Of a stretch of 64,000 nt of DNA, positions 46,628-57,489 are shown piece by piece. Under the pieces are notes generated by a model, which saw nothing but the letters and a program-made list of their open reading frames with translations, was not told the origin of the DNA and ran no database searches. The position numbers and the translations under genes were made by a program. Source of the stretch: Schistosoma haematobium (Eukaryota; Platyhelminthes; Trematoda; Strigeidida; Schistosomatidae); the NCBI RefSeq assembly GCF_000699445.3, contig NC_067195.1, positions 9,538,287-9,602,286 on the forward strand, read 5' to 3'. Each line of letters opens with the position of its first letter. Positions within the stretch are counted from its first letter, which is position 1.

Positions 46628-46915
46628 TTATCTTTAATGTAATAGTTAAGTTCATGAGTCAATGAAATTTAGACCAGCATCGAAAAGTTTGTAGCACTAG
46701 ACGGCCGTTACATCCTAGTATAGGATTGATTAAAGTTAGACATTAATATTGTTGGGTAATGGTTCAGTGTTCTAGAGTTAAAACGTTTGTGCACGAGACT
46801 GGGTTCGGATCTCGCGAGTCGGGATCGTGGATGCTAGGATGCTAGGACGAAACGGCCGTCTAATGCTCTTAGGCTTCCCATGGTAGTCTAGTTTAGATCG
46901 ACTCAATAATTAAAC
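46628..46915. repeat. Family B foldback element, internally shortened
   Basis: Left arm on the minus strand (46680-46735, ACGGCCGTTACATCCTAGT), right arm on the plus strand (46775-46905) with box B-like GGGTTCGGATCTC and GGACGAAACGGCCGTCTAATGC. The CTGAGGA part is missing from the right arm, replaced by a short GGATGCTA duplication, so no complete ribozyme core remains. Confidence 0.7.
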
Positions 46916-47114
46916 TTTAGATATTAAATATTAACCTTAAGAAGTTTAATGAAAAACATTAGAATGACTAATGATATTATGTACAGAAAAAATACCGAGA
47001 AGTATTTAGATGTTTGTCTTTAACACAGTGTAACATCAATGATTTATTTTATGGGATTTAATGTAGAAATAGGCTAAACGTTTGATGAAAATACTGGTTA
47101 TTTAAAATTAACCG

Positions 47115-47260
47115 ATTACTGAGTAGTGACTTATGTCATGCTTGTCTAGTTTACTAGTGTTAATCGACTACTATTGAGCAAGTTGTTATGTGAGCGCTAA
47201 TCTAAGTGACTAGACTTTTACTGCACCATGTTGAGGTCTTAGTTGATTAGACAGACCAGA
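47115..47260. repeat. Dispersed repeat, second copy of the 43.3-kb family
   Basis: Shares GATTACTGAGTAGTGACTTA, ATGTCATG, GAGCAAGTTGTTATGTGAGC and CACCATGTTGAGG-type blocks with 43265-43445 in the same order. Confidence 0.5.
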
Positions 47261-47756
47261 GAAAATTATGGGCCTAGATTTCGCACCAGCTGGCATTTAA
47301 CAGTAAGACACATCTGTGTTCTTGAGGGATTCGTACTCACATAGCAACTTGATCGACAGAATTCGATTGGCACTAAAAGATGGAAAATGGTCACTGCTCA
47401 TTGGTATATTAATTATAAGTATCTCTGGGTTCTACAGAAAGTCAGTAGCTACGCAAAAGGCTCGTGGTGACGTTTCGGGTTATAAAGCTGAATGGCGCGG
47501 GAATAGATCTATGAGGGAATATCATTCTCTTTGAGATTATAGGGGAACTTTTCTGATGAGGACTGAACAGGATGAAACCTAGATCTAAGGCTTCCTATCG
47601 ATTAGCTCCAATTCAATTAATAACTATATGCTACATAAGGACCCACACTTTTCTCACTGATCGTTTAATTGATTTTTTCATAGTTAATAATCTCTGAGTA
47701 ATTAATTACACACTATTTTCTCATATGTTTTTAATTTTCATATTGTCACTGTTAAG

Positions 47757-47897
47757 ATTTATGCACATGGACATAATAGATCAATTGGACGGATAATATG
47801 TCGTCGAGATCAAGAAAATGATAGTTTTCGTGTTGACTTCCCTTTAGACTTGGATTATCGTATGAAACTTTTGCTTATTTGTGCTGCAATATTTTTG
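47757..47897 (+). CDS. Phospholipid scramblase, exon with calcium-binding-like segment and TM start
   Basis: 47 codons after acceptor GTTAAG, before donor GTAAGC. Reads IYAHGHNRSIGRIICRR, then DQENDSFRVDFPLDLDYRMK, then LLLICAAIFL. It aligns with human 'VGKISKHWxG...[27 protein letters not shown]'. The acidic D-x-E-N-D stretch before FxVxFPLDLD lies where mammalian scramblases bind calcium, and LLLICAAIFL begins the C-terminal membrane helix. Phase 0 at both ends. Enzyme role in the family: calcium-dependent, ATP-independent movement of phospholipids across membranes. Confidence 0.9.
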
Positions 47898-48907
47898 GTA
47901 AGCTATTTATTTATAATGTTTCTTTTATTTTATATAATAATTCATAATGTACATCTTAACATGAAAATCTTAGGTATTATGTAATGAATATTCTACAGTT
48001 AGTCAATGATAATTTACTGTTTGGTGCAAAATTTCAATGTTTCAATTAGTTTCTATGGTATTTGTAAGTTATCATTTGCCATTGGGCAAAAAAACTAGTG
48101 ACTGATCGATTACCCGGTAAGAAATGTGGGATGAAAATATTCAATCATAATTTAATATGATTGTTTAAGATAAAGGCTAGTCAATAAAACATGAATACAG
48201 GTTTTCTAAAAGCAGTCGACAGAATTATAGTTCACTTTTAAATTAACATCTTATAGTTGAGAAGAAAGCTAAAATGTTAGTAAATTTTGTACATTTCTTA
48301 AAGGTGTAAAGTTTTTGGTGATAAGTCTTTTAATTAAGTGCTAGATTTGGTTCCTAAGCTCTTCTAGTAACCCCCAGGCTAGATCTATACAGCGACTTGA
48401 ACATGAGAGGAAAGGCGGGAAATATGGAAGAAACGCTTTACTCCAAAGGTTCATTTATGTACAGAAAATCTAGGGTATTTAAAGTATTTTAGATAGCCTT
48501 GGGTTATGTTAATGGAAAGTATACTAACCTGCCAATCTAATTTTTGAAAACTAATATCTTATTTGTTCATTGATTCAATCAAATAAAGAAAAGTATCAGT
48601 TACATCACTGAATTTAACAACAATCATTATGAGATTGGTGAAATTCTAAAATTAAATACTAGCTTCTCGTATATATATATGGATAAGGGTTAACATTAGA
48701 ATCCATTACGTGCGTTTTGTCCTACTTGAGATTTGTTAGAAATCTCAAATGAATCTTTCTACAATTATACTGTTATATAGTTATAATGTAGCATATGAAA
48801 ATTCAAGATTGATGATTTCATTTATTTAGATTACGTGTTAAATCAACCTTTCAAATTTTTTGGATTGTTTGACATTTAATAACTATGTCAATCTAGAGAT
48901 ATTCGAT

Positions 48908-49330
48908 GGGTTTTGTGGAGATTGTAGTAATTTCAGTGGTTAAGATCATGAGTCAGATATTAATCAACATATGCTCACTAGTGACTGGCTTCACTAGGTA
49001 TATCCTGGAGTTCTAGTGAGAAGCAGTGACCAGTGGAGTTCAACCAGGTCTGTTGTGAGATAGTAACTCACTGAAGACAATGGTGAATGTGTCGCTCAAT
49101 TTCGTGGATTAGTTGAAGTTAGACATTAACACCGCTGGATGCCTGCTCAGTGGTCTAGTGGTTAAGTGCTCGCGCGCGAAACCAGTAGGTCCTGGGTTCG
49201 AATCTTGCGGGGGGCAAGGTCGTGGGTGCACACTGCTGAGGAGTCCCATACTAGGACGAAACGGCCGTCCAGTGCTTCCAGGTTTTCCATGGTGGTCTAG
49301 CTTCAACTGACTCATGATCTTAACTAGAGA
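48908..49330 (+). repeat. Family B element, near full length
   Basis: Best single-orientation copy. Short terminal inverted repeat: GTTAAGATCATGAGTCAG at about 48940 and CTGACTCATGATCTTAAC at about 49308. tRNA-like pol III boxes: box A TGGTCTAGTGG at 49151-49161, box B GGTTCGAATC at 49195-49204. The hammerhead core follows at 49229-49275. The outer sequence GGTTTTGTGGAGATTGTAG marks the left edge in several copies (44.58, 48.91, 53.21, 55.56 and 63.05 kb). Confidence 0.8.
49229..49275 (+). ncRNA. Predicted minimal hammerhead ribozyme, family B (best copy)
   Basis: Stem I CACTG/CAGTG, core CTGAGGA, stem II GTCC/GGAC with loop CATACTA, GAAAC, palindromic stem III ACGGCCGT, cleavage triplet GTC. 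All core nucleotides of the hammerhead consensus are present. Cleavage would fall between GTC (49269) and CAGTGC. Confidence 0.65.
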
Positions 49331-49744
49331 TATTCATTAGCGATATGATGAATACATGAATACCAGCTATATCTTCCCAAAGGGGGTGCAGGTACATTGA
49401 GATGATGAGTTCCAAATAGGACGTAATGGACGTTCGGAATTCCATTGCTAACATACCATCTATTCTTCATTAGTTTCCACTTTTATATATCACTTCCTTA
49501 TTTTAAATCTTGTTCATTCAGTTACAACTCTAAAGATATATGTTGAAATGAATGTTTTAAATGTTAACAAAAACTAAACTCTTTAAAACAAATGACTAAA
49601 ACCAATTCGGGTAATTAGCTCATTTTGTTGAAAATGCAACTTGTCAAAAAAAGATAATAAAAGAAAATTGGAATGCAATCTTTAGTCAGTGCAAGAATTT
49701 ATTTCATTTGGGAACTATTGCACAATTACTGATTTTTTATCAAA

Positions 49745-50115
49745 ATGGGGGTTTTGTGAAGATTCATGGGCCGATATAAGCTAAACCACCACTGCAATCC
49801 TAGAAGCACTAGACGGCCGTTTCGTCCTAGTATGGGACTCCTCAGAAGTGCACATTCACGATCCCGCATGCGGGGCTCGAGCTGAGGACCTTCAGTCTCG
49901 CACGCGAACGCTGGCATATAACGGTGTTAATGTTTAACTTTAATCGATCCATGATCTTGCGCAACCATTCATCCATTGAACTCTACTGGCCAGAACTTCT
50001 CACTAAAACTCGAGGAAATTCATCTTGAATCTAGACACTAGTGAGCCCGTGATAATCTGTTGCTTCCAGGTTTTCAATGGTGGTCTAGCTTACATCAACT
50101 CATGAATTCAACTAT
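49745..50115. repeat. Family B foldback element with antisense hammerhead
   Basis: The minus strand carries the tRNA-like box B region (about 49869-49882) and a complete hammerhead core at 49806-49852 (CTGAGGA, stem II GTCC/GGAC, GAAAC, GTC); stem I has one mismatch. The plus-strand tail from 50060 (TTGCTTCCAGGTTTTCAATGG) is the remains of the second arm. Confidence 0.75.
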
Positions 50116-51674
50116 TAAAATTATTGATTTGTCAAGTGGTTCGATAATAATGATGATAGTAATAATAATAATAAAATCATTTTCTATCATAGTACTAAAG
50201 TGGATATGTATGGATCTCAAGGATATCATGATTATTTACAATGTTGTAAGTTTACTTAATAGTTAAATAACAATGAACTTGAAGACGTTAATCTCTGTTT
50301 ACTGCCAATAGTGTAATGAAATTCGACTTATTAGATAGTACAAATTGTCTCTTATTTATTTAGTCTAATGTAAATGAGGGTAACATAACTCTAACAGATG
50401 ATATATTTCATTAAAATGTCACATGCAACTCTGACAAACATGGTGGGTTAACCAATGTGAACATGATAAGATTACAACGATTATGGTTCAGGTTCTTGAT
50501 ACGACTCATTAACAGCTGAGTTATAAGACCCAATCACAGAATAAGATCTCATTTTCACTCTAAATATCTCATGTCCCACCTGAATAAATTAATCCAACCT
50601 AGATTATCTTCAACTTTTTAAGTATTCAGTACGTTTGTTCAGGCAACATGAATTATTCTTAACTATATTTTATGAATGTGTCATCTTGGTGCAGCCGGAA
50701 ATATCGGATTAAAAACCCCAATATGATAGAACATAAGGCTTGAAATGAAATTTGTATTGAAGATCATACCAACAGACAGTATTTACTTGATTATTGAAAG
50801 TATGATCAAACATGCTGAAAGCTACACACATACTGAACACTGAAAACTTTGCAGATAATTTTTTCTATGAATCATAGATGACTTATTTAATTTGCCTTAA
50901 TCATCTTATTCGAAAACAACCTTAATCAGTCATCCAAACCAGATTGTTTCATTCGGTATAATTTTTAATAATAAATCACTTGTGTTATCTATTTAGTTAT
51001 ATATGATAAAGATTGTAAGAAAACACTGATTGAACATTCAGTATAATAAGATGAAAATAACTTCATGATACTCACCGCTTGACCGTCTCTTACTAGAACG
51101 TAACAGCTGTCAAGTTCTTCCTGATTTGCAATAGTACCTGACCTTATAAATCTATGACGAATACAATCTACATATTTTAGAATTTCTTATAGGAACGTAC
51201 TTGATATTTAGATTTAGAACATGATTCTAGACAAATACTACTAAATTTTAGGTAGGTCCAAGGATAGAATACAAATTATGTTTGAATTCCACACTTGGCA
51301 TGACTTCTTACTTTGTAAAGTTAAATATTCAATGGTTTTTAATTGGATAGATCTCAACGTGGTGTTTACTAAACCTTTGGATTAAATTAATTATTACGTT
51401 CTATATATTGCTATAGAAAACATGCCAATTCACTGGTTGTTACCGAAAAAATTGTCATTGATAAAGAACAGAGATATAAACTTAATTTGTTTGAAATGAT
51501 GTGGTTCATAAATAATTTTTGGAGGAGACCTTTTTCATAAAGATCATAAGAATGTAAAGCAGAAGGTAGGAACCATCAGTTCTTAGTATCTGGATTAGTG
51601 CATCCTATCGATGTATGAATAGGGTTATTTTTAGTGCTATTACAGAGTAATTTTGGTTATCCACAACTAGAGAA

Positions 51675-51710
51675 TAAAACCAAGAGAGAGAGAGAGCAGA
51701 GAACAAAAGC
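51675..51710. repeat. Short GA-rich microsatellite
   Basis: A run of GAGA repeats of about 18 bases in an otherwise unremarkable intron. Confidence 0.6.
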
Positions 51711-52335
51711 AGAAAACATTCATGTAAGAGGTTTGCCATCATATAAGTGCTATGTTATTTAATGATCTATTGTTTTGGATAGATATTATTTTAATTAATT
51801 AAATGAACTTTGGAAATCGTAAAGGTAAAATATCTTCAAAAAGGCAAGTTCTTAGTAAGTTTCATCGGACATTTAATTTCCCTATAATTTCACTAGTGAG
51901 ATTGGATATAATCATAACGGTAAATATTTCTAGGCAACTTCAAAGTAGATGTAACCAATGATGCAGCGAACAAATAATACTACTGAGTTTGTTTTGCAGA
52001 TAGAGTGCGACGAATTACTCCATAGTTTCGCAAATTTACTACTACAGTAATCCATATGGAGAAAAGATTCAAAATGAGATAGTTTCATCTTCGAATTAAC
52101 TGGTTGTTCCCGTCTATCAGATTTTTGCAGTGGATTTAAAAGATAGTTCATTTAGGATTTTGAGGAAACATTTATTTTTTAAGTTTTATCATCAAGTAAT
52201 CTCATGTAAATGATGAATTAATGAAATTATGGAGCAAAAGAGGAAAGAAAAGACAGTTTGATTTCATTTGCAAAAAATCAATCAATGCTACCGAAAATAG
52301 ACCTTGTTAAGATACATTGATTGTTATTTCTACTA

Positions 52336-52338
<3 letters not shown>

Positions 52339-52379
<41 letters not shown>
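52339..52379. repeat. TA microsatellite
   Basis: An uninterrupted (AT)n run of about 40 bases. Confidence 0.95.
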
Positions 52380-52380
<1 letters not shown>

Positions 52381-52589
52381 CACCTATTAATTAATTTATT
52401 CATTTGCTCATTTATTGCATAACTATCATGACTATAACAGAATACAAAGTAGTTTCTAACACAATTTATGGAAATTCTGGCAGTACAATGAATTATCAGT
52501 AAAGAAAATACAAATAAAAAAAGGATAATAATATTTATAATTATTAACTATATGTTCTGTAAGTTGGCCATGATAGCAAATGGGGAAAG

Positions 52590-52712
52590 GAGTGTGAGTG
52601 TGCGTGTGTGTGTGTGTACGTATTCAATAGTTTAACATTAGTTTTAATTGTGAGTGTTACATTCATATGTACGTGTGTGGGTGTCTGCGAGTGTGTGTGT
52701 GTGTGTGTATGT
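52590..52712. repeat. GT microsatellites
   Basis: GTGTGT-rich runs at 52590-52619 and 52674-52712, partly interrupted. The open frame across them (52654-52887) is a by-product of the repeat. Confidence 0.85.
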
Positions 52713-53204
52713 ATATGCTTCTAAACGTCTAACATTTCCTCTACTTTTCCATTTATTTAATACCTGTACTATCACTTTTTTTGTCAATTCGCAGACAAAT
52801 AACCCTGTTTTACACTCTTTTCAATATTCAATAATCTTTTATTTAGTTGTTTGTTCGTTTGAAGTTAAATTAACCTTGAAGTTGTAGATGTTTTTCTAAT
52901 CTCTAGTTTTATATTATTTATTAATATTATAAAACTATGATGGAACAAGATAAACATATACCCTTAAAGAGTGAATCTATTCATAAATCTTAAAAGATAA
53001 TAGAGGTTTGGAATCATATTACAAAGAATGATTATATAATACATGAATATTTACTAAGATGATGTAATGAAAAAAATAGTGAAATTGATTATTGAAATAA
53101 ATTTATCGTCAAGGGGATCGTCTAGACAAATCCAAATTTTATGACGATGACTAGTTTGTTTTTTTTGTTGTCGTTGTTGTTGCAAATACTCTATTATCAG
53201 AAGG

Positions 53205-53425
53205 GATTTTGTGGATATTATAGTAATTTTAATAATTGAGATCATGAGTCAATTGAAGAGTTCACGCACGATACCGATAGGTCCTGGGTTGGAATCTTGC
53301 GAGGCAGGAACGTGGTTGCTTATTGTTGAGAAGTTTCACAATAGGACGAAACGAACATTCAGTGCTTTCAGGTTTTCCATGGTGATCTAGTTTCAGTTGA
53401 CTCATGATCTCAACTACTTAAATAT
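53205..53425 (+). repeat. Family B element, decayed hammerhead
   Basis: Left edge GATTTTGTGGATATTATAGT, box B-like GGGTTGGAATC, then TTGAGAAGTTTCACAATAGGACGAAACGAAC; the core has become TTGAGAA, so self-cleavage is unlikely. Ends CTCATGATCTCAACTA. Confidence 0.7.
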
Positions 53426-53749
53426 TCTATTTTAAAATTTGACAGTATCCTATACCATGTGAAACAACAAATAAACATGATACAAACTTTTAATCATGTG
53501 ATGCATTTATTAAAAACACAGCTTATATAGGATAGATTACGCGGCTTTTCAACATTAGTTATACATCAATATCACTTTGGTGTTTTAAAATTCATACTAT
53601 TACTATTAAGAGTTTAAACTATGCCCTTGGTAATATCCTAAACTGAATGTTGATCATTCTGTACAGATATATGCGTATCTTGTGTAGATCACCTCATGAT
53701 AACCATTTTGTCACAAGTTTTATAAAATAAATAGAATATGGCTACCAGT

Positions 53750-54125
53750 ATAGTGTAGTGAGAGGGTGCTGTGTTTGAAGCGATCACTAGTTCACCTAGT
53801 CTGAGAACGGAACAAAGACTCTGTGATCAAAGACCAATAAGCCAGTTATTCTAATGCGTCCCAGCACCGCTAACTAGAGAAGTTGAAGTTCGAAATTGGG
53901 AATCGTATTCCGCAAGCAGCCAGAAGCACGAGCAATTACAACAGGGAAAAATCAAACATATTTACAGCAACAAGTTGTCCTTGGGAAACGTTACAAAATA
54001 ACATACTAGCCAATAGCGTGTAAGATCCTCCCAAGTGGGAAATAAGACGTGAAGTTGAAAATGAGAGCTTTTAGCGCGAAAACAAGAGATTCAAACTTTT
54101 AAGATAAAATTACAAAAACAAGGTA
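53750..54125 (-). mobile_element. LTR fragment related to the Gypsy LTR at 31.5 kb
   Basis: On the minus strand GGCTGCTTGCGGAATACGAT, AGCGGTGCTGGGACGCATTA and GGTCTTTGATCACAGAGTCT match, with changes, 31786-31900 in the same order. The upstream half differs from the 31.5-kb LTR, so it is a related family or a diverged copy. No internal coding sequence is attached, as in a solo LTR. Confidence 0.65.
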
Positions 54126-54149
54126 TTTACCAAGTGAGTTCTGGGGATC

Positions 54150-54315
54150 TAACATCCTCAACGGAGAGTTTCGTTCTACCCGAGACTCATTAACTGGATG
54201 CACTTGAATCCGAGAACTGATTTTCATGTTGAAACTCAAACCCATCACTTCACGCTTTAAACAGTAAAGGGTTATCCCGTAAGCTACTAGATCAATTTAG
54301 TTACCAACTTATTCA
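54150..54315 (-). repeat. Family A (SM-alpha-like) fragment, antisense
   Basis: On the minus strand a box A/box B-like region is followed by GCATCCAGTTAATGAGTCTCGGGTAGAACGAAACTCTCC, a decayed hammerhead with TTAATGA for CTGATGA. Confidence 0.6.
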
Positions 54316-55549
54316 ACGAGTATAAAAATTGTTTGTTGTGTTTTGAGTACATTTGAAAAAGGAATATTATTTGAATGAATGATTCATAAGGAGTCGCTCA
54401 AATTCTGAAAACCATTTTCATCATGAATTAATACGGATTGGAGGATCGTAAAACATCCTAAGACACCATAGGTTTATTTTATTTTTGTTTGAAACTCAAT
54501 AATAATACACTGGTAGCGAGTCCTCATACTTCTGAATTCATCCTTTGACTGAATTGTGAGTGTACACTGTTAATAGTAAATTCTGTATTAAAACAAAACA
54601 GGTATCAAGCATTTTATGATTTTCTAGTGTTTGGCTATCAAAATCCAGTTATTATAAACCATAAAATTTGAATCTACAGAAAATTCATCCAGTTAGTCAG
54701 TAACAAACTTCGTACGTACGTACATCGATTCGAGTTGCTATACCACGTCAGCACAGAGATGCAGTTGTTGATTCCCGTAGTGGTAGAGGTAGTAAGAGTA
54801 TAAGCAGTAGTCGTAAAGATTAGGGTTTGAAGATGTTATTCAAGGAGTATAATCTAGTGAAATGAATTGGGAAACAGAAAAAAAAGAGACAAGGAGTATT
54901 CAGGAGATTAGAATTTGGGAGAACACAAAGCGTAGATGCACATGCGCCTTTACAAACGATTTTGAGCCATGTCATTTAACGAAAATTCATTACTTCTTCT
55001 AATTCATTCCAAGTTATTCAACCATAATTTTTCATGATTCTTTCTAATACAATTCATATATCAGTTGATATTGATGTAAAAAACATCAGTCACATTGTAC
55101 ACTGATTTCAGTTGTCTTTGAAATTAATAACATTTCCATTTTTTAAAAAATAAGGCGGGAACTCAAACATATTTGTTATATAACCAATGTTTTCTTTTTA
55201 GCATTTCTTGAAGTTATACACAGTTATACAATTTTAACCGGTATCAGTAGTATATACTATTTTTCCTATTTGTATTATGATTTTACATATAAACTAAAAG
55301 TTCTTATAAGTAATAACATCTAGTCATTGAATGATTTTGTTTTTAGTTACATTTTTTTCTCAGTATTTTGGAATTAAAGATGGCTCAGTATCAACTTTGA
55401 TTGAAACAGAATACTTTCTTCATTTACTAATTGTATAATTTTGTATTATGATATTTAGTTGCAAAATAGATAGTGAGGTAGTGAGTGAGTGCCTAATCTA
55501 ACAAAATGATTTGTTCTGATAGTGTTGAATAAATATTGAAATGTTTATA

Positions 55550-55705
55550 ACCAGAGAGGGATTTTGTGGATATTATAGTTAAGCGATTTTGCGTGAAACT
55601 GATAGGTCCTGAGTCCGAATCTTGCGAGTCTCATACTAGAACGAAACGGCCGTCCAATGCTTCTAGGTTTTCCATGGTGGTCTAGCTACAATGGACTCAT
55701 GAGTT
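55550..55705 (+). repeat. Family B element, short
   Basis: Left edge GGATTTTGTGGATATTATAG, box B-like GAGTCCGAATC, then CATACTAGAACGAAACGGCCGTCCAATGCTTCTAGG. The CTGAGGA core has been lost by a small deletion. Confidence 0.7.
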
Positions 55706-57149
55706 TTATTATTCAATTTAAATGTTTATCAAAGCGATGATACAACTATGCAAGAGTTTACTGATTCTTACTTAGTTCATTATATTTATCCATCGAAGTT
55801 AGAGTACATGATTTTACACAGATTCACTGTAGAATGTTTTCGAAGTCTTATTCGACTGTGGTGAAATGATAAAATAAACCACATCTTTTTTATCATATAA
55901 CTTAAGTTAAAACCACCTCGATTGACATGGTCGTAAACTTACTACATCAGAGACAGCTGAATAAAATAGTGTAGTGAACGAGAACACAAGTAGGAACAAG
56001 CAAATGTATAAAATTACAGAACATCCTAATAAAATCTGAAAATCATACAATAAATACTTAATTCACAAAATGTTAATTAATTGTCTCAAACTTGACCGTT
56101 CCTTTTGCAAATGTCACTCAATCGTCTCAGACTTCACTGTGCCTTCGTTTCCACAGCAACCATTCTCTGTTCTCCGTCTAATTTCTTCAATCTTCTTAAC
56201 CTTCTGCCAGGTATTTCACCTTCGATTGATGATACATACTACTTATATCTATCGACATCAGTAGCACACAACACATTATTACTGCTCTCAAATACAATTT
56301 AAGATGAAATGCGAAGATCTGAAAAGAAAGACACATGAAATCTTTAGGAAATTAGTTTTATTAAGAACTATAAATTTCATTACGCTCAGGAATTTTCAGC
56401 ACGAATTTGTCTGATAATACAATAAACTTCTATGAAATATACATTGAAAGTGTAATTAATTGGAAATTATATTCTATATATGTTGTTTGCAGTAGTTAAC
56501 ATCTATCACTTACCTTGAATGGAGAAAATTCTCTAACAGTTCAAGTGTTACACCTTTTTTAATGTATCCGATACCGAATGTATGAGTTCAAATATATTCT
56601 TTCCTCATTTTCATCAAAACGGTAGATAAGGAAGAGAATATGTGAAAAATGCAACGTTTTGGCTTGAGATTACCAATTATTTAGCACAGCGATTAGTTGT
56701 AAATCTTTCGTAATGCCAAACTGAGCACTCACAGTCAACTTTCTCTAATTATTCGGTTTAGATCAATGTAAAGGATTAAGATTTATTGTAATATTTGCAT
56801 AGTTGAGAAATAATTGGCTTATAAGGTTTAGGGATATCACATCTGTAAATGTCATAAAATGAATACTAAGCGTAATAAGTGTAGTTTACATGATACTATG
56901 AATCATTACACTGAAACCTTATAAAATATATTTTAGAAATTAATTGTATTAATGAAATTGCGTCTTCCGTAAATTCATATCTATCTGGGTTTTTTTTTGT
57001 TTGTTATCACGGTCCATTTGTTCTTGCCTAATAAAACATTTACATATCTGTTGGATGTCGTTTATATACTAATTTCAAAATGTAATAAGTTGAGCTGATA
57101 CATTTTCATATACAATTTAATGTTTAATTTTTATTACATACTAATATTG

Positions 57150-57485
57150 CTTCACTTGGTATTGTTTACTTGAACCTTCCGATTGATGTTTAGGACTAAA
57201 ACTGATCAAACTCTTATTGGCATATGTGTATTGCCTCCATATTGCCTTAATTCACAAGCATTCTAAGCAAAAATGGATAGTGGCTAGCACTGGAATCAAG
57301 GACGCGCATTTCGTCTCAGCAGCTAAGTGGATAACCCGATGGAGTTTGAAGCGAACGGTAACTGGGTTCGAGTCCCAAAGTGAACATCAATTGTGAGACG
57401 CCGGTAAGTCCAGCTGACAAGTCCCAAATAAAACGAAACGCGCGTCCTGGATCCCACTGCTAACCACTATCCATCTTTGCTAATA
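57150..57485. repeat. Family A (SM-alpha-like) element
   Basis: Same 5' part as the 45.5-kb copy (CACTTGGTATTGTTTACTTG), mirrored ends GGATAGTGGCTAGCACTGGA and GCTAACCACTATCCATC, box A CAGCTAAGTGG and box B GGTTCGAGTCC. The antisense hammerhead is truncated (CGCGCATTTCGTCTCAGCAG). The sense core (57409-57450) reads CTGACAA and AAACGAAAC, so G8 and stem II are damaged. Confidence 0.8.
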
Positions 57486-57489
57486 TTGC

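Larger units (their letters stand above)
48665..49470. repeat. Family A element split by a family B element
   Basis: An antisense family A arm (48665-48735, GTGCGTTTTGTCCTACTTGA) and a sense family A arm (49360-49465, GAGATGATGAGTTCCAAATAGGACGTAATGGACGTTCGG) lie on either side of the family B element at 48908-49330. Hammerhead features in both arms are decayed (GTAA for GAAA in the right arm). Confidence 0.55.

Noticed and set aside
49150..49210. A true tRNA gene
   Set aside because: Box A and box B are tRNA-like, but no complete cloverleaf or acceptor stem is evident, and the same sequence recurs in many family B repeats.
52654..52887. 77-codon ORF with VCVCVYVYA-type start
   Set aside because: It is produced by the GT microsatellite.
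55364..55438. Alternative last exon of the scramblase (YFGIKDGSVS...)
   Set aside because: The acceptor is good and the phase fits, but the peptide does not resemble the scramblase end, whereas VDKILL at 59519 does.
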